Below, piece by piece: positions 1-9,265 of a stretch of 64,000 nt of DNA (its first letter is position 1; each line of letters opens with the position of its first letter). Under the pieces are notes generated by a model that was not told the DNA's origin, searched no databases, and worked only from the letters and a program-made list of their open reading frames with translations. The translations under genes and the position numbers were made by a program. Source of the stretch: an uncultured Verrucomicrobiota bacterium (GTDB lineage Bacteria > Verrucomicrobiota > Verrucomicrobiia > Methylacidiphilales > UBA1321). The stretch is taken from positions 62,001 to 126,000 of the forward strand of contig CAIPBM010000164.1 in assembly GCA_903863295.1 (NCBI GenBank). Reading direction: 5' to 3'.

Positions 1-417
1 GCATGGTTTAAAGACCTTGGCTTGATCCAGGAGCGCGGCCAATTGCGCCTTTCATTCACCTTCGTCTTTGTCATCACTCCAGACAAAAGCTGCACGGTAA
101 TTATGAACGATACCCTCCAACGATTCGGCAAGGAGGCTGACTATCTCGTGGTCAAAAACTACGGCAAGGGAAAGAACTTTTCCATTTACGAGGAATCCAA
201 GCTTCGCACTTCCCTGCTGAAGCAATATCAGGGACAGGAGATCGCCTTACCATCTCTCCTCGAACGCACGGTGGTTCACCTTGATTCCCACGACATCGGC
301 TTTGGTGATGCCATGAAGCATCCCGACGTGACGGTGGCCGACCGTTCCAGAGTACGCGGATTCTTGGAACAGAGTTACGCACAGCTCAACGCCGTTAAAA
401 GCCTTCTAATCCCCTAA
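1..417 (+). CDS. Partial ParA/TraL-like ATPase, C-terminal part
   Basis: The frame is open from base 1 with no stop, so this is the C-terminal 138 residues of a gene that begins outside the window. The visible part has a hydrophobic strand followed by a TPD segment (FVFVITPDKS), then an alternating strand-helix pattern around LVVKNYGKGKNF. This resembles the second half of ParA/MipZ-type P-loop ATPases, including the plasmid transfer protein TraL. The Walker A motif would lie upstream and cannot be checked. It stops 3 nt before the next gene, and both precede a coupling ATPase, which favours a DNA-processing (tra) role. The family call is inference from fold pattern and context. Confidence 0.5.
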   Translation, partial: AWFKDLGLIQERGQLRLSFTFVFVITPDKSCTVIMNDTLQRFGKEADYLVVKNYGKGKNFSIYEESKLRTSLLKQYQGQEIALPSLLERTVVHLDSHDIGFGDAMKHPDVTVADRSRVRGFLEQSYAQLNAVKSLLIP

Positions 418-420
418 CCT

Positions 421-939
421 ATGACTGAACAAATCGAACTCAGACCACCCGAGCAAGTCTTCAATGGTGACGATTTACCGGATGATTTAAAATGGCTAAT
501 GACGGCCTTCAATCTCCCCAAAAGTGACCCAGCAGTGGTCCTCATGGCATGGCATTGGAAGCGCACCGCAAACACCCACGACATTATTAAGGTGGGGCAG
601 ATGGAACTGATAGCCGCACTAGAAAGCCGGATCAACAAAGTCAAAGGCTTTGCCGAGACGATCCAACAGGTGGATGCCAACCTCAGCAATGTGAACCACG
701 CACTGGCCCAGGAGCACTTGGGCCTAAAAAACAAAATCGAAACGGAATTGAAACAGCCACTTGCCGAAAGCCTAGGAAACGCTGTTCAGCTTGCAGCAAC
801 ACTTGAAACCCTCCTGAAGACGGTTCAGACGAGCGGGGCAGAATATAACCGCAAACGATGGAGAGCAGCCTATTGGTCAGGCTGGGCTTCCGGTGTTCTT
901 ATCATGGGGTGCCTATGCTGGCTTTTATTTGCGCATTAG
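421..939 (+). CDS. TraM-like conjugation protein with C-terminal membrane anchor
   Basis: 172 residues. The N-terminal half is soluble; residues about 60-130 are helical and rich in L, N, K and E, suggesting a coiled coil. The last 25 residues (YWSGWASGVLIMGCLCWLLF) form one membrane segment, so the protein is probably tail-anchored. Size, architecture and position after a ParA/TraL-like gene and before a coupling ATPase match TraM of RP4-type elements, but I see no diagnostic motif. The 3' end overlaps the following gene by 25 nt, indicating translational coupling in a tra operon. Confidence 0.45.
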   Translation: MTEQIELRPPEQVFNGDDLPDDLKWLMTAFNLPKSDPAVVLMAWHWKRTANTHDIIKVGQMELIAALESRINKVKGFAETIQQVDANLSNVNHALAQEHLGLKNKIETELKQPLAESLGNAVQLAATLETLLKTVQTSGAEYNRKRWRAAYWSGWASGVLIMGCLCWLLFAH

Positions 940-2390
940 GTTGCGGGGCTCTCACGTTCGCTGCGACTTGGCTCACCCATTCGTTCAACCCGGCGACTGT
1001 GCTGTTTGGCTTTAGTGCCGGATGGTTCGTTTATCAAGGCTTTTTGCCCGATAAAAAGAAAGTGGATTACGTTCTGGAATTGGGAGGAGTTCGATGGAAT
1101 GAAGAAGACTTTTGTCGTGGTTGGGAAATCGATGGACGAACCGGTTCCGGCAAAACAGCCAGCGCGGTTGTCCCGATTATCCATGCCTTGAAAAAGAACC
1201 GACCCGAAATCGGCATTCTGGCCCTCGACACGAAAGGAGACCTGAGCGAACCGCTCACCGCTATCGCAAGAGACCTCCATTGTACGCAGGACTTAGTCCA
1301 AATCGAAGTCAGGCCAGATGATGCGCCTCTCGACTGGAAGCCTCCCTACACCATGAATTTTCTTGCCGATGATTCCATTCCGTTTTCAACCTACGCGAAA
1401 ATCCTTGTCGATGTTGCGACGGCGGCTGGGCAGAAGGGAGGTCAGGCTTTTTTCAAGAATGCGGCCCAATCAGCCATTCAAAATGGCTTTACGGCTTTAC
1501 GGGTCTTGCGGCATTGCGTCACCATCGACAATTGCTGCAACATCATCAACGATCTTACCCAACTAAAAAGCATTACTGAGCAATTGGTTCAACTGGCAAA
1601 GGCTCAGCCTCAGCATCAGGAATTGACCGATTATTTTGTGGAGTTGCAAAAGCAGCCACCTGAACAGTTGAGCGGTATTCGCTCAACCGTGTTCAACTAT
1701 CTCCAACCATTCACCGCGCCGGACATAGCCGAAGTGTTTTGCCCGATGGACCCGACATTCACCCTAAATGAAATCGACCAGGGTAAATTGATCAGCGTCA
1801 AAATCCCGCAGAAATACCAGGTCGAGAAGAAGTACGTCAGCCTACTCTTGAAGGTCCTGTTCTACCTCCATGCGCTAAGACGGTACGATCTGACCGCAGC
1901 GGATAGACGAAAGAAAAACCTAATCGTTATGGTCCTTGATGAAGCACAAGAAACAGTCCTCGTGAGTGAGGACGGAATCTCCGATTTCAATGTCGTGGAC
2001 AAAATTCGCGGCGCACGAGCCACGACGATTAACTCAACGCAATCTCCAACCTCGTATATTCCACCGATGGGCTCTCGCGAGAAGGCTGATGTTTTTCTCC
2101 TAAATCTGGGCAACAAGATCTATTTTGCCGCCGCCGACAAACAAGCCTCAGAAATGATCGCTGATTCGATTGGCAAGCATACAATCAAGAAGCGCACTTA
2201 TGGCCGATCCATGGGTAAGAGCAACACGAGTTGGACCGAACAAGATGAACATTGGATCAAACCTCATGCCTTGCGATCCTTGCCTAAGCACAGAGCTGTC
2301 TTGAAGCACTGCGAACGATCTTTCAAGAACGTGGTCTTGCATCCATTGCCATTTACGAAGCCAGCCCATGAAAATACTTCTAAAACATAA
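915..2390 (+). CDS. VirD4/TraG-like type IV coupling ATPase
   Basis: 491 residues from the ATG at 915. The frame opens upstream at 858, but 915 puts a membrane segment at the N-terminus. Residues 1-45 contain two hydrophobic stretches. Walker A is GRTGSGKT at about 74-81, and a Walker B-type strand is LIVMVLDEAQ in the second half. Late motifs include a Gln-containing segment (NSTQSP) typical of the TraG/VirD4/TraD group. Such proteins bring the relaxase-DNA complex to the type IV secretion channel at the inner membrane. The matching channel operon lies 14 kb downstream (16.07-25.9 kb), separated by the phosphorothioation island. It is shorter than typical TraG (about 600 aa), and the family subtype is uncertain. 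Confidence 0.7.
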   Translation: MLAFICALGCGALTFAATWLTHSFNPATVLFGFSAGWFVYQGFLPDKKKVDYVLELGGVRWNEEDFCRGWEIDGRTGSGKTASAVVPIIHALKKNRPEIGILALDTKGDLSEPLTAIARDLHCTQDLVQIEVRPDDAPLDWKPPYTMNFLADDSIPFSTYAKILVDVATAAGQKGGQAFFKNAAQSAIQNGFTALRVLRHCVTIDNCCNIINDLTQLKSITEQLVQLAKAQPQHQELTDYFVELQKQPPEQLSGIRSTVFNYLQPFTAPDIAEVFCPMDPTFTLNEIDQGKLISVKIPQKYQVEKKYVSLLLKVLFYLHALRRYDLTAADRRKKNLIVMVLDEAQETVLVSEDGISDFNVVDKIRGARATTINSTQSPTSYIPPMGSREKADVFLLNLGNKIYFAAADKQASEMIADSIGKHTIKKRTYGRSMGKSNTSWTEQDEHWIKPHALRSLPKHRAVLKHCERSFKNVVLHPLPFTKPAHENTSKT

Positions 2391-2503
2391 GAGACCTAGC
2401 GAATTCGGCTTCAAAGACAGCCTCGTGAACTTCCTTGCCCCCAAGGCATAAGGCCACTAAAACTTACGCCAACATTAACAACCGTCTGCAAAACGAGGAT
2501 CAA

Positions 2504-4252
2504 ATGGCACAAGACACCGACAAGATCAGTTTAGTTCTGACAGGGCAAGCGATCGCTTCGCTGCGAGAGTCCGATTTTGATACTTGCAGCGCTGTTGGCG
2601 AAATAATTGACAATTCACTGCAAGCCGGTGCCTCCGAAATTAATTTATCGGTCAAAGAAATGGAGCTACCAAATCGAGGACGCCGCAAAAGCGTTACAAC
2701 GATTGTTGAGTCAGCCTGCGGCGACGATGGATGTGGCATGGATGCCGAAGTCCTTCATCGATGTCTCCAACTTGGCTACTCCACCCGCTACAATAAGCGG
2801 GACGGCATTGGCAGATTCGGCGTTGGGATGACGCTCGCGGCAATTAATCAATGCCAATCAGTTCAAATTTATTCGAAAACCGAGAAAGCCAAAAATTGGC
2901 TCTTCACCGGAATCGATTTAGAGAAACCAGTCGAAAGCCCATTCATTCCCGAGCCAGTCGCGAAACAGTTACCCGAAGAGTACAAACATCTTGTCGGCAA
3001 GAACCAAGGGACGCTGGTAATCTGGTCGAAATTCGATCGCCATACGCAAGAGTTGGAGGAGATAACTCACTGGCTTTGCCGCACCTATCGGAAGTTTATC
3101 GCTGCTCAAATTGTGCAAAACGGGGAAGTCGTACCCAATGAGAAGCCTGTTAAAATCACGGTAAACGGCAATCCGCTGGAGCCATGGGATCCTCTGTATG
3201 TGATTCCTAACACGGTATTCCCGAAAGGCGAGTTAGCAACACTCGCCGAGCCCATTGAGTTTGAAATAGATGTCCCCCTTGATTCAGGTGTGCTTTTCCA
3301 AACATCAAAGATCACCATTCAAATGAGCTTTACCCCGAAGCATTGGCGTCCTGAAGGAGGCGGTGCGTCAGGAAGAAGCGACCTAGCCAAACATCTACGC
3401 TTAGAAGAGAACGAAGGTTTTTCGATTCTTCGCGCAGGGAGGGAGGTGTTTTACGACGAAATGCCCCATTTCAAACCCAAGATCAATGCCGACGGGCTTG
3501 ATCGTTGGTGGAGCGCAGAAATCTCTTTTGAACCATGCTTGGACTCATATTTTGCGGTAAAAAATATCAAGCGAGGAGCCAAATTCGTACCCCAGCTCCG
3601 CGAGAAGATTGAAGACAAAATGCTCGATACGATCACCGCGTATCGCCGGGATGTACGCGAATACTGGAACGAGAATAAGCAGAAGCACAATCAGGAAGGT
3701 GTGGACGTTTCAACAACCCATACCGAAGCGGAAAAAACTGTTAAGCGGGTCGATCCGACGCCAGTCAAGGCAGGCCGGGAGCTTACGCCAGATCAAAAAG
3801 AAGCAGACGTAAAAAAGATTCTTTCCGAGGTAATCAAAAATCACTCTGAGCTTGAAGCATGGCGAGCTAAGATTGAAAATCAACCGACCACTATTGTCGA
3901 TAACGAGGGCACCCAATGGCGCGGCAGCACATTTTTGGATATTCATCCGCAAGGTGGCCGCACAATTATCGAATATAACATGGGCCACGAGTTCTTTCTC
4001 TTCGTGTACGGGGTTATAAAGGAAATTGACCAAACAACCGCTGCCTCAGATCCACAGAAAGTAGTAAACGCAGCAAGAAAGCTTAAGGTCGCAATGGATC
4101 TTTTGTTTATGGCATATGCTCAGGCCGAAGGACTCCAGGATCCCAATCATGAACAAAAGGTCGTTGATACCTTGGACTTCCTAAAAAACAACTGGGGAAG
4201 CTTTCTCAGACAATTTGTACAGGCTTACGAAACGGCCAACACCGAGCGCTAA
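2504..4252 (+). CDS. GHKL ATPase of the MORC/MutL/Hsp90 type, probable defence effector
   Basis: 582 residues. The ATG at 2504 is chosen because GAGG lies just upstream and the GHKL fold begins there; the frame is open from 2435. The three Bergerat-fold motifs are clear: N-box EIIDNS (33-38), G1 box DDGCGM (74-79) and G2 box GRFGVGM (103-109). The C-terminal half has a charged linker (about 390-440) and an unassigned domain. Prokaryotic MORC-like GHKL ATPases are known from restriction-type operons together with helicases and nucleases, which is exactly the neighbourhood here: an SF2 helicase 11 nt downstream, then a PLD nuclease. I infer an ATP-gated clamp in a DNA-targeting complex linked to the Dnd genes. 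Histidine kinase is excluded by the absence of HisKA and phosphoacceptor regions. Confidence 0.75.
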   Translation: MAQDTDKISLVLTGQAIASLRESDFDTCSAVGEIIDNSLQAGASEINLSVKEMELPNRGRRKSVTTIVESACGDDGCGMDAEVLHRCLQLGYSTRYNKRDGIGRFGVGMTLAAINQCQSVQIYSKTEKAKNWLFTGIDLEKPVESPFIPEPVAKQLPEEYKHLVGKNQGTLVIWSKFDRHTQELEEITHWLCRTYRKFIAAQIVQNGEVVPNEKPVKITVNGNPLEPWDPLYVIPNTVFPKGELATLAEPIEFEIDVPLDSGVLFQTSKITIQMSFTPKHWRPEGGGASGRSDLAKHLRLEENEGFSILRAGREVFYDEMPHFKPKINADGLDRWWSAEISFEPCLDSYFAVKNIKRGAKFVPQLREKIEDKMLDTITAYRRDVREYWNENKQKHNQEGVDVSTTHTEAEKTVKRVDPTPVKAGRELTPDQKEADVKKILSEVIKNHSELEAWRAKIENQPTTIVDNEGTQWRGSTFLDIHPQGGRTIIEYNMGHEFFLFVYGVIKEIDQTTAASDPQKVVNAARKLKVAMDLLFMAYAQAEGLQDPNHEQKVVDTLDFLKNNWGSFLRQFVQAYETANTER

Positions 4253-4263
4253 CATTCAGCACT

Positions 4264-5877
4264 ATGTTGGCAAGTAACCTATCTCTCAAGGAATTGCAAT
4301 CGGCTCTTCCGATGGAGGAGGTCGAGCAGCTTGGTAAAATTCTTGCTTCGCTGGAACCAGGTCGGCAGGACATTGAACTGGTCACAGATAAACAGTTTCT
4401 TGGCAAATTTTACGAGGCGTATGTAGGAGCCGACTTATTAGGTCAACCTGGTCAAAGACGCCGGATCTTCTCTTTTTTACCAGAAACTCGCTTACGGCAG
4501 TTGGCCGCACTTCACGGCTTAATCCCAAATCTAACTTATCAAGAGACTTTGGAGCAAGTGAGTGCGCTACCATGGGGACTTAATCCTTCGACTAAAACAA
4601 CGTTAGAATTCCTTCAATTGCCTTTGGAGTTCATGCCAGAAGAAATTGACGCAGGAACTACGATCGAAACGATCATACCTTACTCTCCAGCTTATCGGAG
4701 TTTGTACGACTACCAATCTTCCATCTACTTTCGGGCTTTTGAATCGCTAACCCCTCCCTTCGCCAGACTCCTGATTCAAATGCCTACCGGGGCTGGAAAA
4801 ACTCGTACTGCGATGGAGGTTGTGTCGGCCTTCTTAAATTTCAAACCTCATGCCCGCATCTTGTGGCTGGCCCATTCTGAAGAACTCTGCGAGCAAGCGG
4901 TTCAGAGTTTTCAAGCTGTTTGGAAGCATCTAGGAAAATTCCCTGTCACGCTCATTCGCTGTTGGGGTGGCTTCACACCAACCTTTCCTTCACCAAGCTG
5001 CTCTTTAACCGTTGGGGGATTTCCCAAGATAAATCGAATGCGGCAAAAATGCCCTTCCATCCAAGCAGATTTAATTATTGTTGATGAAGCCCACATGGTA
5101 CTTGCGCCTACTTATGCAGCTTCCGTTAATTGGGCTAAGACTCAGAATACGCGGATACTTGGCCTGTCCGCTACGCCAGGAAGAGGACGCGCGGATGACT
5201 TTGGAAATGAGGCTCTCGCCGATTACTTTAACCGCAGAACCATTGGAATCGATTCATCTGGTGTTGGAGTCATCCGCTATCTCCAGGGAAAGGGTGTTTT
5301 ATCACGTCCCATTCGGGAACCTTTACGGTCTAATATTACCTTCCATTTAACGGCTGCCGAATGGGAGAAACTCGAAGAAGAATTCGATTATCCGACTAGT
5401 TTCTTGCGTCGCGTAGCTCAAGATCACGAACGCAATAAATTGATAATCGACCAGCTTTGGAAGTTGGCAGCGGATCAATGTCAGGTTCTTGTTTTCGCCG
5501 CAAGTGTTGAACAATCTAAGTTATTTTGCGCTGCGCTACTGTACAAAGGGTTCAAAGCCGCACATATCGACGGAGACACTTCAAAGGAGAACAGACGTGC
5601 TTCGATTGCAAAGTTCAGAAGGGGAGAAATCAATTTTTTATGCAACTACGGAGTCTTAGCTACCGGATTTGATTCGCCCAATACGGATGTTGTTTTTATT
5701 ACCCGCCCAACAAAATCAATCGTGTTATATAGCCAGATGATTGGACGGGGAATGCGGGGGCCTGCTGTTGGCGGTACCAGCTCCTTTCGACTCGTGGACG
5801 TAATTGACAACGTCGTAGACTATTCGAGCGATTTCGATGATGTTTACGAATACTTTGCTGAATACTGGGCCGCGTAA
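4264..5877 (+). CDS. SF2 DEAH-type helicase, second gene of the GHKL-helicase-PLD trio
   Basis: 537 residues. All main superfamily 2 motifs are present: I MPTGAGKT (173-180), II DEAH (274-277), III LSATPGR (301-307), V GVLATGFDSP and VI QMIGRGMRG. The first 140 residues are an extra N-terminal domain I do not recognise. The pattern is closest to the RecG/Ssl2/type I and III restriction helicase group (DEAH and the QMIGRG motif VI). The gene starts 11 nt after the GHKL ATPase and ends in a TAATG overlap with the PLD nuclease, so the three are surely co-translated. It probably unwinds or translocates along target DNA to feed the nuclease. Confidence 0.85.
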   Translation: MLASNLSLKELQSALPMEEVEQLGKILASLEPGRQDIELVTDKQFLGKFYEAYVGADLLGQPGQRRRIFSFLPETRLRQLAALHGLIPNLTYQETLEQVSALPWGLNPSTKTTLEFLQLPLEFMPEEIDAGTTIETIIPYSPAYRSLYDYQSSIYFRAFESLTPPFARLLIQMPTGAGKTRTAMEVVSAFLNFKPHARILWLAHSEELCEQAVQSFQAVWKHLGKFPVTLIRCWGGFTPTFPSPSCSLTVGGFPKINRMRQKCPSIQADLIIVDEAHMVLAPTYAASVNWAKTQNTRILGLSATPGRGRADDFGNEALADYFNRRTIGIDSSGVGVIRYLQGKGVLSRPIREPLRSNITFHLTAAEWEKLEEEFDYPTSFLRRVAQDHERNKLIIDQLWKLAADQCQVLVFAASVEQSKLFCAALLYKGFKAAHIDGDTSKENRRASIAKFRRGEINFLCNYGVLATGFDSPNTDVVFITRPTKSIVLYSQMIGRGMRGPAVGGTSSFRLVDVIDNVVDYSSDFDDVYEYFAEYWAA

Positions 5878-6833
5878 TGTGGACAAGAGATTTAGCGGGG
5901 CATTTCTCTCGCTTCTGTGGTGGCGCACAAAACACGCTCCACATTATTTGTCCTTTCATCAGGGTAGAAGCTCTGAAGTCCATCTTAGACGAATGCAAAA
6001 CTCGAGAAATTGCGGTTATAACAACTTGGAATCCCGCTGATATCGCAGAAGGGTATTCTGATCTATCGATCTACCCTTGGTTGAGGCAGCGAGGCGCTTT
6101 CCTTTACGTGAACAGTCGCTTGCACGCCAAGGTTATCGTCCGCGATTATACCAGCGGGATTTTAAGCACCGCAAATATCACCGGGAAGGCCCTGGGACTG
6201 GTGAAAAATTCTAACATCGAAGCTGCCGTCGAACTCGCTAAATTCACCGAGCAGGACCAGCTCTGGTTACACCAAACGCTTTGTCAGTCGGTTTTGGTGC
6301 AGGATTCTTATCATCGTGAACTGGAAGCTTTTATGGGCAGTATGCCCGCACCGCAGAAACCCGAAGCAAGCGACGGGTTCGACGATCGCAAATTTGGGGC
6401 GCAAGCTCCATTCCTACTATCCAATCTTCCTCAATGCGTTTCTCCGTCGTCGCTACTTTCTCAAGTGCTAGCCTTGCAGGGGGGACGCCCGCCAACGGAT
6501 CCAATCGAATTGCAATGCGTGCTCCACGATATGGCACTATTTGATTTGAAATTGGAGGACTCGCCCGATCAAACCGCCCACACCCTCACAAAGGCTTTTT
6601 CAGCGCATCCCTTTATCTTTGCTTTAAAGGAATTCATCGCAGAAAGACGCTTTTTTGGTGAGGTAAAAGAGTGGTTACAATCAACCTGCACAAATGTTCC
6701 CATTCCCAGGCGAAAAGATCTAACTGTCCATGTTCAAATACTGCTGGAATGGCTTGCTACACTAGAGCCAACCCGATTCGCGGTGACGAGACCTAACTAC
6801 TCTCAATGTATCGAGAGAATTCACAATAAGTGA
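5877..6833 (+). CDS. Phospholipase D-family nuclease
   Basis: 318 residues. A single HKD motif is visible: HAKVIVRD at 83-90 (H, K and D all present), followed by the usual S-x-N segment (STANITG). A lone HKD motif means that catalysis needs a dimer, as in Nuc and BfiI nucleases. The C-terminal 180 residues are unassigned. The start codon overlaps the helicase stop (TAATG). PLD nucleases with a helicase occur in DISARM (DrmC) and in MORC-containing restriction operons; here it is the most likely DNA-cutting subunit of the trio. It converges on dndE across a shared hairpin. Confidence 0.75.
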   Translation: MWTRDLAGHFSRFCGGAQNTLHIICPFIRVEALKSILDECKTREIAVITTWNPADIAEGYSDLSIYPWLRQRGAFLYVNSRLHAKVIVRDYTSGILSTANITGKALGLVKNSNIEAAVELAKFTEQDQLWLHQTLCQSVLVQDSYHRELEAFMGSMPAPQKPEASDGFDDRKFGAQAPFLLSNLPQCVSPSSLLSQVLALQGGRPPTDPIELQCVLHDMALFDLKLEDSPDQTAHTLTKAFSAHPFIFALKEFIAERRFFGEVKEWLQSTCTNVPIPRRKDLTVHVQILLEWLATLEPTRFAVTRPNYSQCIERIHNK

Positions 6834-6848
6834 ACTTTTGGTTTCAGA

Positions 6849-6887
6849 GATAGGGTTTCGCTTATGCCTTATGGTGCGCACCCTATC
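6849..6887. terminator. Hairpin between convergent PLD and dndE genes
   Basis: Arms GATAGGGT (6849-6856) and ACCCTATC (6880-6887) pair perfectly around a 23-nt loop. The hairpin lies in the 57-nt gap between the plus-strand trio and the minus-strand dnd operon. A run of Ts follows on the plus strand after a short spacer. It probably acts as a bidirectional terminator; the long loop makes this moderate. Confidence 0.45.
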
Positions 6888-6890
6888 GGT

Positions 6891-7274
6891 TCAATCTTTT
6901 AGCGGTATCAGGCTTAACAAACTTTCCACCGAATTAATTTCTCTGCGATTAGCCAAGGAAGAGATACCCCGATGTAAATGAAGCCTAAAGTACGTTCCAA
7001 TATCTGTGCCTTTACTATTTCTCAATCGGAATCGGTACACAAGTAAGCCCTGAATTATCTCACCGTAATTTCCTGAGAAGGTTTTCCAAGTCATTTCTAA
7101 ATTACTGTCCGCAGGAATTTTTACCACTGTCGGTTCGGTAGAATCGGCTAACGAAAACAATACGGCCCATCTACAAAGTATATTCCATTGGTCGATGCCT
7201 GTTAAGCGTTTCAGTTTGGTCAACTGATCTTTAGCTGTTTGGGAAAGATGGATGCTTTCAACAGAAGGTTTCAT
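6891..7274 (-). CDS. dndE: DNA phosphorothioation protein DndE
   Basis: 127 residues, the size of DndE (about 110-125). It begins with the KPSVESIHLSQTAKDQLTKL segment typical of the family, and a helical core follows. DndE is reported to bind nicked dsDNA and belongs to the DndBCDE set that puts sulfur into the DNA backbone. It overlaps dndD by 4 nt (start at 7274, dndD stop at 7271) and is the last gene of the operon. The assignment rests on length, sequence pattern and order. Confidence 0.8.
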   Translation of the reverse strand: MKPSVESIHLSQTAKDQLTKLKRLTGIDQWNILCRWAVLFSLADSTEPTVVKIPADSNLEMTWKTFSGNYGEIIQGLLVYRFRLRNSKGTDIGTYFRLHLHRGISSLANRREINSVESLLSLIPLKD

Positions 7275-9247
7275 TTTGTAATCGGAAAGTATTTTTCATG
7301 AATCGATGACGAACCCAATGCATCCGAATATTCTATGAGGTATGTTTTAGAAATTCGCGGTAGGAGCGCCTTTCGGTATGCGCCATTAATCTCCTCATCA
7401 GTGGATAGAAGAATTACTTGGTGAGATGCGTTGGGGAAATAGCGCTCGACCAGATTTATGCGATGCTTGGAATCGAGTCGCCCCAGTGGCGTGTCGATTA
7501 TGGTTGGAAGCGTTCGACCGGACGCTTTTCCTAGCCCCCAAAGCAAGGATACGGCGAGGAGTTGACGCTCTCCGGCCGACAGCCTTTCAGCGGCAATGAT
7601 TTCGTTGGAGGAACCTCGCAAAGATAACTCCAATGTTACCGGATCAATTTTTACTCCCCCAATCAACGATGGTTTTTGTAAAAGGAGCTTGAAACTCTCT
7701 AGGATGAACATTTCGATTCGTTCGATATGCTTCAAAAGAATTCGTCGCTTAAACTGATCTAATGTCAGTTTCACCTTGCTGCTATGCACCAAAATCCGGT
7801 CCTGATCGCGCACCGCCCATTCCGATCTCAGCGCTTTTTCCCTGAGATTACGAACAATGGATACTTGACGCTCTAGCTCCGTGCTTAGCGACTTATGCTT
7901 GGCCCCTTTTTGTTCAAGAATACCTTCTGTTCGTCCCAGTTCCTTTCGCTTTTCGACCAATTTTGTTGTTAGTTCAGCAAGCGAATCTTCCGAGGGAGCG
8001 GAAGCGAGTTTCTTTTCGATCAGAGATGCCTTTTCAACTGCATTGTTGTATTCACGGAGAAGGTCCTTAATATTTTGATTCGCTTTAGGCAAATTGCGCA
8101 CAAGTGATTTAAGCTCTTCACTCCCATTGCGAGACATCGACAGATACGATTCTATCCTCGAATTGGACTGACGATCATCTCGGTCGGACCTAAGAAGTCT
8201 CGCTACCTCTTTCACAATCACGGGCGCAAGTTTGGCCTTACTGAATACACTCACAACCTCAGCATCTCGCTTCTCTAAAATCGAATTTAGCAACTTGCTT
8301 TCATCTGCTTTCCGCTCAAGGTCGCTTTGCTTCTCAATTTCAGCAAGAAGGGGTCTTATGAGTAAAAAAGGAGCCGTTCCCGAAGCTATATCTTTAAGGT
8401 TTGCCTTTATGTGTTCGACGGAAGCCTGGGCGATAGCCTGTTGACTAAGTAACTCATTACGCTCATTTGCAAGGGTGCCTCCTCTCGACTGATAATCTGC
8501 CTCCAACTCGGAAACCTCCTTTAGCAAATAATCCGAGCGAGATTGAGTGCTGGCAAGCTCTTGGGCTGATGATGCATGGAGTGAAGATAGCTCGTCTAAA
8601 TCCGCTTGTGCCCGCATTATTTTAGCGGCCACTTCGTCGCCTGAGCGGCTAGGGTTTTTCTTTTCGAGGGTTGTTAAGTCGGCGGACAATCGGTCGATGA
8701 TGTCTAGTCCAAGCAGGGAATTTATCCCGGTGTTTAAGATTCTTGGAGCGTTTTTAGGATCCGCGAGTTGTTCAATCTTTTCACCGTCGAAGAAGAAGAG
8801 TTGAGATACGCCGTTAGGTACGAGGCCCTCGACATGATCGGACCAGGAATCTGCTAGGAAGGCTTCTTCTTTGCCATTTAGCCAAACTCTAATCTGCTCT
8901 TTGGGGTTAGTACGCTCACCATCCCAGGAGCGATGTATGCGATAATGACTGACAGCCCCACCAGTCGCGTGAGAAAAAGAAAGCTCAACGAAGGTCGGTT
9001 CAGAGGGTTGAGAATTACGATGCCGGCAACTCGAAAGATATTGATCGTATGCTTGGGAGCCTCGGTTAGAGCAATTCGCACTTTTACCGTACAGAACCAA
9101 TTGAATCGCATCTAAAAACGTAGTCTTTCCTCGTCCGTTCAAACCTCCAATGAGCACGATTGGCTTATCTGGCTCGCTTGTGAGAATAATGCTCTGGAGA
9201 CCTGCATAAACTCCAAAGTTTTGAATAGTAAGCTCGTTCAGGATCAT
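7271..9247 (-). CDS. dndD: DNA phosphorothioation ATPase DndD (SMC/Rad50-like)
   Basis: 658 residues, normal for DndD. Walker A is GGLNGRGKTTF near residues 34-44. The middle (about 190-480) is a long coiled coil with heptad-like L, E and K spacing. The ABC signature LSAGERQ and Walker B TIIDTPLGRLD lie in the C-terminal lobe, so the head is split by the coil as in Rad50 and SMC. DndD is thought to open or nick-translate DNA around the modification site. It is 18 nt downstream of dndC and overlaps dndE by 4 nt. Confidence 0.9.
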   Translation of the reverse strand: MILNELTIQNFGVYAGLQSIILTSEPDKPIVLIGGLNGRGKTTFLDAIQLVLYGKSANCSNRGSQAYDQYLSSCRHRNSQPSEPTFVELSFSHATGGAVSHYRIHRSWDGERTNPKEQIRVWLNGKEEAFLADSWSDHVEGLVPNGVSQLFFFDGEKIEQLADPKNAPRILNTGINSLLGLDIIDRLSADLTTLEKKNPSRSGDEVAAKIMRAQADLDELSSLHASSAQELASTQSRSDYLLKEVSELEADYQSRGGTLANERNELLSQQAIAQASVEHIKANLKDIASGTAPFLLIRPLLAEIEKQSDLERKADESKLLNSILEKRDAEVVSVFSKAKLAPVIVKEVARLLRSDRDDRQSNSRIESYLSMSRNGSEELKSLVRNLPKANQNIKDLLREYNNAVEKASLIEKKLASAPSEDSLAELTTKLVEKRKELGRTEGILEQKGAKHKSLSTELERQVSIVRNLREKALRSEWAVRDQDRILVHSSKVKLTLDQFKRRILLKHIERIEMFILESFKLLLQKPSLIGGVKIDPVTLELSLRGSSNEIIAAERLSAGERQLLAVSLLWGLGKASGRTLPTIIDTPLGRLDSKHRINLVERYFPNASHQVILLSTDEEINGAYRKALLPRISKTYLIEYSDALGSSSIHEKYFPITK

Positions 9248-9265
9248 GGTCGGCGAACTCTCACG